Part shown: positions 1-6,837 of the stretch, one piece after another
Position numbering within the stretch: the stretch's first letter is position 1
How the letters are laid out: every line of letters begins with the position of its first letter
DNA from: Flavobacteriales bacterium UBA7519
GTDB lineage: Bacteria > Bacteroidota > Bacteroidia > Flavobacteriales > Weeksellaceae
Assembly: GCA_002476905.1 (NCBI GenBank)
Contig: DLND01000096.1
Coordinates: forward strand, 1 to 14,203
Direction of reading: 5' to 3'
Length of the DNA stretch: 14,203 nucleotides
Position numbers and translations under genes: made by a program
Notes under the pieces: model-generated
Told to the model about the DNA's origin: nothing
Seen by the model: the letters and a program-made list of their open reading frames with translations, nothing else
Databases searched by the model: none

Positions 1-318
1 TGTGGGTGCCGTGTTAGCAGGAGCCTGTTTTGCAGGAGCTTCAGTTTTTACCGGAGCTGGCATGGTTGGTAAAGTTTGGGATGGTTTTCCCGTAAGAATT
101 ATGCTAAGCAAAATTAAAACTACAATTACTGTTCCCAGAGTCCAGGTTGCTTTTTCCATGAAATCATTGGTTCTCTGAACCCCAAATGTTGCAGAAGAAG
201 CTCCTCCAAAGGTTCCGGAAAGTCCGCCTCCTTTTGGATTTTGCGCCATAATGATGATAACTAATAAAATGCTAGCAATGATAATTAGAATCATAAACAG
301 CGTAAATATTGTGCTCAT
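1..318 (-). CDS. secG: Preprotein translocase subunit SecG (3' end beyond window)
   Basis: SecG is the small two-helix accessory subunit of the SecYEG channel in the inner membrane and assists SecA-driven export. The 106 codons read from the ATG at 318 without a stop to base 1, so the C-terminus is missing. Visible are a first membrane helix (about residues 4-24), the family's hallmark loop AQNPKGGGLSGTFGG (25-39), a segment with FGVQRTNDFMEKATW, and a second helix (57-76). After that comes a Pro/Ala/Lys/Thr-rich tail, as is common in Bacteroidota SecG. The start is supported by a good -7 box about 30 bases upstream. The order of motifs leaves little room for another family. Confidence 0.93.
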   Translation of the reverse strand, partial: MSTIFTLFMILIIIASILLVIIIMAQNPKGGGLSGTFGGASSATFGVQRTNDFMEKATWTLGTVIVVLILLSIILTGKPSQTLPTMPAPVKTEAPAKQAPANTAPT

Positions 319-348
319 AGTATTGTCTTGATAATAAATTTTGAAGCG

Positions 349-356
349 CAAATATA
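349..356 (-). promoter_or_regulatory. -7 promoter box for secG
   Basis: On the minus strand this reads TATATTTG, a full match to the Bacteroidota sigma-A -7 consensus TAnnTTTG. It ends 30 bases before the secG ATG. No TTG is seen at the usual distance upstream, so only the -7 half is supported. Confidence 0.5.
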
Positions 357-445
357 ATGATTATAAATCAATAAATAAAAACTTATTTCTTAAGAAACTG
401 CACAATATCGTTTTCGTTGATGAGAGATTTTAATGAAATTACTCA

Positions 446-478
446 TTGTTACAATTACCGCAATATTTAATACCTTCG
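446..478 (+). promoter_or_regulatory. Probable promoter of the S9 peptidase gene
   Basis: TTG at 446-448 and TACCTTCG at 471-478 are separated by 22 bases, close to the Bacteroidota pattern TTG-N17..23-TAnnTTTG with one mismatch (C for T). Transcription would begin at about 483-486. That is downstream of the farther upstream ATG at 433 and supports translation from the ATG at 502. Confidence 0.45.
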
Positions 479-501
479 CTAAGTTTTTAAAATTCTTATT
501 A

Positions 502-2493
502 ATGAAACTAAAACATATTCTTGTTGCAACAGCAGCACCTTTTATGATGAATGCACAACAGGTAATGACACCGGAAATAATGTGGACACTCAACCGACTT
601 GGGGTTCAGTCCGTTTCTCCGGATAATTCTTCTCTGATTTACAAAATCAGCAAAACAGATCTTAAAACCGAAAAATCAAACTCAGAAACTTTCTGGTTAG
701 ATGTTTCTGGAAAATCTACGAAAATTGATTTGGGCAAGAAAAGCCTGATTCAATGGGATAAAAATGGGATTTATGCTATAGAAAACAACAAGATTTTCTT
801 GTCAAAAGATTCAGGAAAAACTTGGTCAGAGTTTTATAATGTTGGCGAAGTTGATAATATTGTAATTTCTCCGGATGGGAAAAAAGTAGCTTTCAGCAAA
901 GCTGTGTATATCGAAAACCTTCTAGGAAAGGATAAATATAAAGACTTACCAAAAACAACAGCTCAGATTTATACAGACCTTAACCACCGTCATTGGGACG
1001 CTTGGAACGAAGGTTCTTACAACCACGTTTTTGTGGTTAATGCAACAGAATCTGCTGACAAAGCGAAAGACTTGTTAGAAGGAAAAGCGTTTGATTCACC
1101 ACAGAAACCATTTGGTGGTGCAGAAGATTTTGTCTGGAGTCCAGATTCTTCGGAATTGCTTTATGTAACGAAAGCAAAAGCAGGAGCGGAATACGCTCAA
1201 AGTACTAACACTGATATTTTCGCTTACAATCTAGCTTCCGGAAAAACTACGAATCTGACGGAAGGAATGATGGGTTACGATGTTAATCCGAAATTCAGTA
1301 ATGATGGGAAATTCCTGCTTTGGAATTCTATGGAAAGAGATGGTTACGAAGCTGATAAAAATGACATCGTGATTATGGATTGGAAGTCCAAAGCAAAAAC
1401 CAATTTGACCAAAACTTGGGACGAAAGTGTAACGGGCGATGTAAAATGGGCTTCGGATTCCAAATTAATTTATTTTACTTCGGCTTTCAGAGGAACAAAA
1501 CAGTTATTCTCGGTTGATGTCAAAAACAAAACTGTTAAGCAATTGACGAAAGGTGATTTTGATATCAATGATGTTGTTTTAGAAAACAAAGGCAAACTTT
1601 GGTTCACAAAAACCGATATCAATCACAATGCGGATCTGTTCGAAGTGGATTCTAAAGGTTCTTTGAAACAGATTACTGATATTAACAAAGATAATTACTC
1701 CAAATTAATTCAGGGAAAATCTGAACTGAAAATGGTAAAAACCACGGACGGAAAAGAAATGGGCGTTTGGTTTCATTATCCGCCAAACTTTGATCCAAAT
1801 AAAAAATATCCAACTTTGGTTTATTGCCAAGGTGGACCACAATCTGGATTAACCCAATTTTTCTCCACAAGATGGAATTTCGCTTTGATGGCTGCCAACG
1901 GTTATATCGTAGTCGCACCAAACAGAAGAGGAATGCCAGGGTGGGGCGTGAAATGGAATGAACAAATCAGTGGCGATTGGGGCGGACAACCGATTAAAGA
2001 TTATTTGTCAGCGACAGATTTTGCAAAAACTCTACCTTATGTAGATGGAAATAGAATAGCGGCTGTTGGCGCAAGTTATGGTGGTTATTCTGTGTTTATG
2101 CTGGCTGGTGTTCACGAGAACAGATTCAAAACTTTTATCGCACACGATGGATTGTTTGATATGAAATCTTGGTATGGAACCACTGAAGAACTTTGGTTTG
2201 CTAACTGGGATCTAGGCGGTAATTATTGGACAAAACCAACGCCGAAAGCTTATTCAGATTTCAATCCGAGTAATTTTGTAGACAAATGGAACAAACCAAT
2301 TATGGTTATCCAAGGTGGAATAGATTTCCGTGTTCCTTATGAACAAGGTCAGGAGGCTTTCCAAGCGGCAAAACTGAAAGGTCTTAAAACGAAATTTCTC
2401 TACTTCCCGAACGAAAACCACTGGGTTCTTCATCCACAAAACGGTTTGGTTTGGCAAAGAGAATTCTTTGATTGGTTGAAAGAAACTTTGTAG
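502..2493 (+). CDS. Secreted S9 family serine peptidase, dipeptidyl-peptidase 5-like
   Basis: This is a prolyl-oligopeptidase-family enzyme, probably periplasmic, that would trim dipeptides from peptides taken up as nutrients. From the ATG at 502 (663 aa) the protein begins with a signal peptide, MKLKHILVATAAPFMMNA. A WD40-like beta-propeller with repeated SPD/SND strands occupies roughly residues 30-390, and an alpha/beta-hydrolase domain the rest. The catalytic triad is visible: Ser525 in GASYGGYS, Asp608 in GGIDFRVP and His640 in NENHW. The spacing and the total length resemble Bacteroidota DPP5, but acylaminoacyl-peptidase-type S9C members look similar, so substrate specificity is inference. 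The frame stays open upstream to an ATG at 433. I prefer 502 because it gives a clean signal peptide and lies behind a promoter. The gene is monocistronic, with a terminator directly after it. Confidence 0.88.
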   Translation: MKLKHILVATAAPFMMNAQQVMTPEIMWTLNRLGVQSVSPDNSSLIYKISKTDLKTEKSNSETFWLDVSGKSTKIDLGKKSLIQWDKNGIYAIENNKIFLSKDSGKTWSEFYNVGEVDNIVISPDGKKVAFSKAVYIENLLGKDKYKDLPKTTAQIYTDLNHRHWDAWNEGSYNHVFVVNATESADKAKDLLEGKAFDSPQKPFGGAEDFVWSPDSSELLYVTKAKAGAEYAQSTNTDIFAYNLASGKTTNLTEGMMGYDVNPKFSNDGKFLLWNSMERDGYEADKNDIVIMDWKSKAKTNLTKTWDESVTGDVKWASDSKLIYFTSAFRGTKQLFSVDVKNKTVKQLTKGDFDINDVVLENKGKLWFTKTDINHNADLFEVDSKGSLKQITDINKDNYSKLIQGKSELKMVKTTDGKEMGVWFHYPPNFDPNKKYPTLVYCQGGPQSGLTQFFSTRWNFALMAANGYIVVAPNRRGMPGWGVKWNEQISGDWGGQPIKDYLSATDFAKTLPYVDGNRIAAVGASYGGYSVFMLAGVHENRFKTFIAHDGLFDMKSWYGTTEELWFANWDLGGNYWTKPTPKAYSDFNPSNFVDKWNKPIMVIQGGIDFRVPYEQGQEAFQAAKLKGLKTKFLYFPNENHWVLHPQNGLVWQREFFDWLKETL

Positions 2494-2510
2494 AATCAAA
2501 ATTTAATAAT

Positions 2511-2550
2511 AAACCCTTTCAGAGTTCAAAACTCTGAAAGGGTTTTTCTT
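2511..2550 (+). terminator. Rho-independent terminator after the S9 peptidase gene
   Basis: Perfect 16-bp arms at 2511-2526 and 2530-2545 (AAACCCTTTCAGAGTT and its complement) enclose a 3-base loop. They are followed by TTCTTT, so the hairpin ends in a T-rich run. It begins 17 bases after the stop codon at 2493. Because the 5' arm begins with AAA it may also act on the convergent aldose epimerase gene. Confidence 0.85.
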
Positions 2551-2597
2551 TGCGACTTTTCAAATAATATTAAAGGTTTTTTTGCGACTTCGCGATA
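2549..2597 (+). repeat. Degenerate TTTGCGACTT direct repeat
   Basis: TTTGCGACTT occurs at 2549-2558 and again at 2581-2590, and the second copy runs on into CGCGATAAAA. The wording resembles the CTTTGCG-rich intergenic elements near 8200 and 9530, so this may be a decayed copy of the same family. It sits between two convergent genes. Confidence 0.35.
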
Positions 2598-2601
2598 AAA
2601 A

Positions 2602-3468
2602 TTACTCAATTTCAACCGCCCAATTCGCTTTCCAATCTCCATTTTTTTCCAACTTCAGAATCCCAAATTTTTCTGTCAATTCCTGATTATGGTTTTCCAA
2701 ATCCGCAATTCCTTGCCAAGGTTCTAGGCAAACAAAATCCGCATTTTTAGCTGCCCAAATCCCAAAATAAGGAAAATTAAAAAAAGTGAAAATTACTTTA
2801 TCTGTATTTTTATGATTTCTCAGAATCAATTCTCTGCTTTTCATTGTAGTCATTACGAGAGCATCTTTAGCGAAAGTTTCATAAGACAAATGCAACGTTT
2901 TATTTTCTAGTTCAATAGTTTCGGTTTCGTTACTGATAAGATTATCAATTAGTGGATGAATTTCCAGTTTTTCATCATCAGAAAACGTAATTTCATAATC
3001 ATTGTAATTCATACCATTTTCTGTGTCGATGGCGAATCCCGGATGCGCTCCTAGAGAAAAGTACATTTTTTTATCCGAAAGGTTTTTAACTCGATAAGAA
3101 ACCGTCAGTTTATTCTCAATCAAAGTATATTTGATTTCCAAAATGAATTCGAAAGGATAGATTTTCAGAGATTCTCCATCAGATTTCAATTCAAAAATAA
3201 CTTCAGTTTCAGAAGAATTTTTGATGTCAAAAACTCGTCTTCTTGCAAAACCGTGGCGAGGCAATTCATAAGTTTTACCTTCAAAAATATATTGTTCATT
3301 TTTCAAAGCACCAACAGTTGGGAAAAGAACAGGACTTTGTCCGCCCCAAAAATCAGGATTGCCGCTCCACATTATTTCTTTTCCGGTTTCGAGATTGTTG
3401 AGAGAAGTTAATTCTGCTCCCAACTCTTTGAAAGTTGCTTTCAGTTTATTATTTTGAATCGTTATCAT
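2602..3468 (-). CDS. Aldose 1-epimerase (LacX-type mutarotase) family protein
   Basis: This is a cytosolic galactose-mutarotase-like protein that would interconvert alpha and beta anomers of a sugar or sugar phosphate. The exact substrate is unknown for the LacX branch. The 288 residues span the whole beta-sandwich fold. Candidate catalytic residues are His72 in LPRHGFARRR, His142 in LGAHPGF and Glu249 in CLEPWQG, the positions expected for the His/His/Glu set of the family. The pattern TVGALKNEQY/HGFARRR is typical of LacX-like members rather than GalM. There is no signal peptide. The gene stands alone, convergent with the S9 peptidase and divergent from the histidine kinase. No sugar-utilisation neighbour helps to fix its role. 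Confidence 0.85.
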   Translation of the reverse strand: MITIQNNKLKATFKELGAELTSLNNLETGKEIMWSGNPDFWGGQSPVLFPTVGALKNEQYIFEGKTYELPRHGFARRRVFDIKNSSETEVIFELKSDGESLKIYPFEFILEIKYTLIENKLTVSYRVKNLSDKKMYFSLGAHPGFAIDTENGMNYNDYEITFSDDEKLEIHPLIDNLISNETETIELENKTLHLSYETFAKDALVMTTMKSRELILRNHKNTDKVIFTFFNFPYFGIWAAKNADFVCLEPWQGIADLENHNQELTEKFGILKLEKNGDWKANWAVEIE

Positions 3469-3582
3469 TTTTTTAATTTATCTAATACAAATATCAACAT
3501 TAATCTTCAAATTAAAAGAAGTCTGTTCACTATCGTCTGTACTATTACAATATTTTTCTAAATTGCCGTTTTATAAGTAATA

Positions 3583-4752
3583 ATGAAGGGTCTTAATTTT
3601 CTGAAACGCATCAATAGCTGGGTCGTATATTTTATAATGACCGCCATTGTCTTTGGAATTTCAGTTTCTTCTTTCCTGATGATAGATCAATTGCGTAAAC
3701 AAGAGATTCAGAAAATCAACCTGATTGCAACAGCGCTCAAGGCTTACACAGACGATGAAATTTCTGCCGATCCGAAAATCCAAGAGTTGTATCTTGCTGT
3801 GATGCAAGATAATACCAATCTTCCGATAGTAGTAACAGACAAAAAGAAAAATCCGATTTTCCAGGCTAATATTCCTCCGAATATAGAACAGGACTCTATA
3901 AAACTGAAAAATCTGATCAGGAAAATGGAGAATTCTTATGAGCCTTTCGTTGTAGAACTTCCGTCCGGAGAAAATCAGTATATTTATTACGATAACTCAG
4001 ATTTGCTGAATTATTTTCGGTATTACCCATACATTTTAGCCTTATTCATCGGCGCCTATTTGGTTTTTTCTTTTTGGTTTCTGAGAACGCTTAAAAAGAC
4101 CGACGAAGGTTTCGTTTGGGCAGGTTTGGCAAAAGAAACCGCACATCAGATTGGAACGCCATTGTCGTCAATGATTGGTTGGGTCGAGATTATGAAGTTG
4201 GAAGATGAAAACGGACTAGGCGTGAAAGAATTGGAAATGGATGTTAACCGACTGAAAACCATTTCCGAACGTTTTTCTAAAATAGGTTCCATTCCCGAAC
4301 TGACGGATCTTGATATCAATGAAACAATTCAGCAAAACTTTGATTACCTAAAAAAAAGAATTTCAACAAAGGTCAATTTTACGTTGAGAAAAACATACGA
4401 GCCGGTTTTGGTGCCTCATAGCAGGATTTTGATGAGTTGGGTGATTGAAAATCTCGTAAAAAATGCTGTGGATGCAATGAAAGGTGAAGGCAAACTGGAA
4501 TTGTCACTTTACAAAAAAAACAAAAATATTTACATCGATGTGACGGATACAGGAAGCGGAATGACAAAACAACAAATTCGAAACGCTTTCAAACCGGGAT
4601 TTTCTACCAAAAAACGGGGTTGGGGTTTAGGATTATCTTTGACGAAAAGAGTGGTTTCTGAATATCATAGAGGTGATGTCAGAATTGCTCAATCCGAAGT
4701 AGGAAAAGGAACGACTTTTAGGATTGTTTTGAGAGAAGAGCAGAAATCTTAA
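3583..4752 (+). CDS. Membrane sensor histidine kinase, orphan
   Basis: This is a two-component sensor kinase of the inner membrane. Helix 1 (about residues 13-34) and helix 2 (147-167) enclose a periplasmic sensor region of about 110 residues that I cannot assign to a named domain. No HAMP domain is evident. The H-box reads KETAHQIGTPLSS with the phospho-acceptor His188. The N-box is ENLVKNAVDAM with Asn294, the G1 box DTGSGM (322-327), the F-box FKPGFSTKK (336-344) and the G2 box GWGLGLSL (346-353). So the ATP-binding domain looks intact. The H-box has Gln-Ile-Gly after His where most kinases have Glu-x-Arg. No response regulator lies next to it, so the partner must be encoded elsewhere. The signal sensed cannot be read from the sequence. 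Confidence 0.88.
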   Translation: MKGLNFLKRINSWVVYFIMTAIVFGISVSSFLMIDQLRKQEIQKINLIATALKAYTDDEISADPKIQELYLAVMQDNTNLPIVVTDKKKNPIFQANIPPNIEQDSIKLKNLIRKMENSYEPFVVELPSGENQYIYYDNSDLLNYFRYYPYILALFIGAYLVFSFWFLRTLKKTDEGFVWAGLAKETAHQIGTPLSSMIGWVEIMKLEDENGLGVKELEMDVNRLKTISERFSKIGSIPELTDLDINETIQQNFDYLKKRISTKVNFTLRKTYEPVLVPHSRILMSWVIENLVKNAVDAMKGEGKLELSLYKKNKNIYIDVTDTGSGMTKQQIRNAFKPGFSTKKRGWGLGLSLTKRVVSEYHRGDVRIAQSEVGKGTTFRIVLREEQKS

Positions 4753-4769
4753 TCTTAAAACCAAATAAG

Positions 4770-4850
4770 CACATAGTTTTTGGGCTAAGGATAAATAGCT
4801 TTCTATTTTCTACTTTTTTAATTTTATTCTATGTGTCTATGTGTTGAAAA
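4770..4850 (+). repeat. CTATGTG-rich intergenic element
   Basis: CACATAG at 4770-4776 is complementary to two tandem copies of CTATGTG at 4829-4835 and 4837-4843, with an AT-rich stretch between them. CTATGTGTCTATGTG-like text is, to my recollection, a recurrent intergenic motif in flavobacteria. Only one copy lies in this window, so its repeat status is inference. The 162-base gap between the histidine kinase and helicase genes otherwise holds only the helicase promoter box. Confidence 0.35.
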
Positions 4851-4902
4851 TATTAAAATTGTTTAACTACGAATCAGTAATTCCCTTTGATTTCAAAATC
4901 CA

Positions 4903-4910
4903 TATCTTTG
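4903..4910 (+). promoter_or_regulatory. -7 promoter box immediately before the helicase ATG
   Basis: TATCTTTG is a full match to TAnnTTTG. Only four bases (CAAA) separate it from the ATG at 4915, so a start point 4-7 bases downstream would fall on or next to the initiation codon. No TTG lies at the usual spacing. The nearest, at 4887-4889, is 13 bases away. Confidence 0.5.
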
Positions 4911-4914
4911 CAAA

Positions 4915-6267
4915 ATGAATAAGACCACTTTTGCAGATTTCGATTTACCGGAAAAGATTCTTGATGTTTTAGCTGACCTCAATCTTTTTGAGCCAACACC
5001 AATTCAGGAAAAAAGCTTAAAACCAATTCTTTCAGGTCGTGATGTGATGGGAATTGCACAGACCGGCACCGGAAAAACTTTGGCGTATCTGCTTCCTGTG
5101 CTCAAAACTTGGAAATACAACAAAACTGGAAATCCAACAGTTTTGGTTCTCGTTCCGACAAGAGAATTGGTAGTTCAGGTAACGGAAGTTCTTGAAAAAC
5201 TGACGGAAAATATCACTGCAAGAGTTATCGGTGTTTATGGTGGGAAGAATATCAATACACAGAAGTTGTTGTTCAATGATGGATGCGATATTTTGGTTGG
5301 AACGCCTGGTCGTGTTATGGATTTGGCGATTGATAATGCGATTTCTCTAAGAGAAGTTAACAAATTAATCATCGACGAGTTTGATGAAATGCTGAATCTT
5401 GGTTTCCGTCCGCAATTGACGCACATCTTCGAAATGATGAAAGAAAAAAGACAAAACATTCTTTTCTCAGCAACAATGACAGAAGCATTGGACGAAATCC
5501 TAAATGAATATTTTGCAAGTCCTGTTGAAATTTCCTTAGCACGTTCCGGAACACCTTTGGAAAAGATTGCGCAGACTGCAATTCCAGTAGATAATTTCAA
5601 TACAAAATTGAACTTGTTGATTCATCTTCTGAAAACTGAAGATAACCTTGAAAAAATCTTGATTTTCGCCAATAATAAAAAACACGCTGATTTAATTTTC
5701 GAAAAACTGAATGTTGAGTTTCCGGGCGAATTTGGAGTAATCCATTCCAACAAATCTCAGAATTTCCGTTTAAGAGTAATGCAGGAATTCAGTAATGAAG
5801 AATTGCGTGGCGTTATTACGACGGATATTATGGCGAGAGGTTTGGATATTCCGGATATTTCCCACGTTTTCAACTTCGAAGTTCCAGAAGTTCCGGAGCA
5901 ATACATCCACAGAATTGGTAGAACTGGACGTGCCGATAAAGATGGAATCGCAGTGACTTTCTACACCAAAAAAGAAGAAGCGCAACTTCTTGACATCGAA
6001 TTGTTGATGGATAAAGAAATTGCAAAATCTGAGTTCCCAGAAGAAGTAACTATTTCTAAAGTTAAAATCGCTTCTGAACAGGATGAAGTAAAAATGAAAT
6101 TTCTTACTAATGTAAAACTTAACGAAGGCGAATCTGCTTTCCACGAGAAAAAAGACAAGAACAAGAAAATCAATCTTGGCGGACCGAGTAAACGTAAGGC
6201 TCCTAAGAAATTTGGTGCAAACAGAGCGCAGCAAAAAGCAAAGTCTAAATCTAAGAGAAAGAAATAA
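4915..6267 (+). CDS. DEAD-box-type ATP-dependent RNA helicase (motif II is DEFD)
   Basis: This is a superfamily 2 RNA helicase that would remodel RNA duplexes in ribosome assembly, mRNA turnover or cold adaptation. All motifs can be followed through the 450 residues: Q motif (F25...PTPIQ31), motif I AQTGTGKT (48-55), Ia PTREL (81-85), Ib TPGR (130-133), II DEFD (154-157), III SAT (185-187), V TTDIMARGLD (302-311) and VI HRIGRTGR (332-339). Motif II has Phe where the family has Ala. The two acidic residues needed for Mg-ATP remain, so activity is expected. After the two RecA domains comes a linker and a very basic tail rich in Lys, Arg and Ser (about 412-450), likely an RNA-binding extension. 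It resembles the RhlE/CshA side of the family, but I would not give it a gene name. The start is fixed by the Q-motif spacing and the adjacent promoter box. Confidence 0.92.
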   Translation: MNKTTFADFDLPEKILDVLADLNLFEPTPIQEKSLKPILSGRDVMGIAQTGTGKTLAYLLPVLKTWKYNKTGNPTVLVLVPTRELVVQVTEVLEKLTENITARVIGVYGGKNINTQKLLFNDGCDILVGTPGRVMDLAIDNAISLREVNKLIIDEFDEMLNLGFRPQLTHIFEMMKEKRQNILFSATMTEALDEILNEYFASPVEISLARSGTPLEKIAQTAIPVDNFNTKLNLLIHLLKTEDNLEKILIFANNKKHADLIFEKLNVEFPGEFGVIHSNKSQNFRLRVMQEFSNEELRGVITTDIMARGLDIPDISHVFNFEVPEVPEQYIHRIGRTGRADKDGIAVTFYTKKEEAQLLDIELLMDKEIAKSEFPEEVTISKVKIASEQDEVKMKFLTNVKLNEGESAFHEKKDKNKKINLGGPSKRKAPKKFGANRAQQKAKSKSKRKK

Positions 6268-6270
6268 AAA

Positions 6271-6296
6271 AACGCGTCAGAATTTTCTGAGGCGTT
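6271..6296. terminator. Shared hairpin terminator between helicase and lipoprotein genes
   Basis: Arms at 6271-6282 (AACGCGTCAGAA) and 6285-6296 (TTCTGAGGCGTT) pair over 12 bases with one mismatch and a 2-base loop. Read on the minus strand it is followed by a run of T (TTTTTATTTC), so it is a stronger terminator for the lipoprotein gene. On the plus strand it is preceded by A's and followed by ATGTTTC, a weaker tail. Confidence 0.72.
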
Positions 6297-6302
6297 ATGT
6301 TT

Positions 6303-6740
6303 CTATCTCATAAAATGCATATATGTTTTGTCAGTTTTCCCGTCATCATCATAATCGTCACTATCACTTAAAATAACAAATTCTGTATTCGTAAGATTTG
6401 CAACTTCAAAAACTTCTGTGCTACCACTTTCAGTAACGGTCAATAGTTTTTTATTGGAATCGTAGGAGTAGGTTCCAATATAAGTATCACTCACGCAAGA
6501 TGTTCCTGCTTTTGAATATACTTTGGATGTAGCTTTGCCGTCATTAGAAAATGTAAAAGATGTCTGAGCTTCACAGGAATTGGGAGTTACAGAAGTTGTC
6601 GTACCATTTCCGAATTTAAGTTCAGTTTTATTCAGTTTCCAGGTTCCTACAATGCTTGCCGTTTCTTCATCGTCATTGTCTTTTTTACAGGATGTAAACA
6701 TTAGCAAGCCGCTGGCTGCTATAGATAGTAATTTTTTCAT
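6303..6740 (-). CDS. Lipocalin-like lipoprotein
   Basis: A 145-residue lipoprotein of unknown specific role. The signal peptide MKKLLSIAASGLLMFTSC ends in a lipobox with Cys18. The next residues, KKDNDDEE, are charged as in Bacteroidota lipoproteins sent to the outer membrane or cell surface. The mature part starts with IVGTWKLNKTEL, the typical entry strand of small lipocalin-like beta-barrels in this phylum, followed by alternating beta-type strands (FTFSNDGKATS, YIGTYSYDSNKKLLTV). Two further cysteines (in NSCEA and TSCVS) could form a disulfide. Near the C-terminus DYDDDGKTD matches the DxDxDG calcium-loop pattern. It is convergent with the helicase. The 97 bases upstream are very AT-rich, and I see no full promoter match there. 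Confidence 0.75.
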   Translation of the reverse strand: MKKLLSIAASGLLMFTSCKKDNDDEETASIVGTWKLNKTELKFGNGTTTSVTPNSCEAQTSFTFSNDGKATSKVYSKAGTSCVSDTYIGTYSYDSNKKLLTVTESGSTEVFEVANLTNTEFVILSDSDDYDDDGKTDKTYMHFMR

Positions 6741-6837
6741 GATATGTAATTTTTATATTAATGAAAATAAAGTAAAATTTTAAATACTATAAAAAAAATT
6801 AATGGAAAAAATAATGAACTTAAAAAAACTTAAAATT

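Noticed and set aside
5770..6234. 154-codon open frame antisense to the helicase
   Set aside because: It is the shadow of a Glu/Lys-rich coding stretch, with Phe/Ser-rich low-complexity translation and no recognisable domain.
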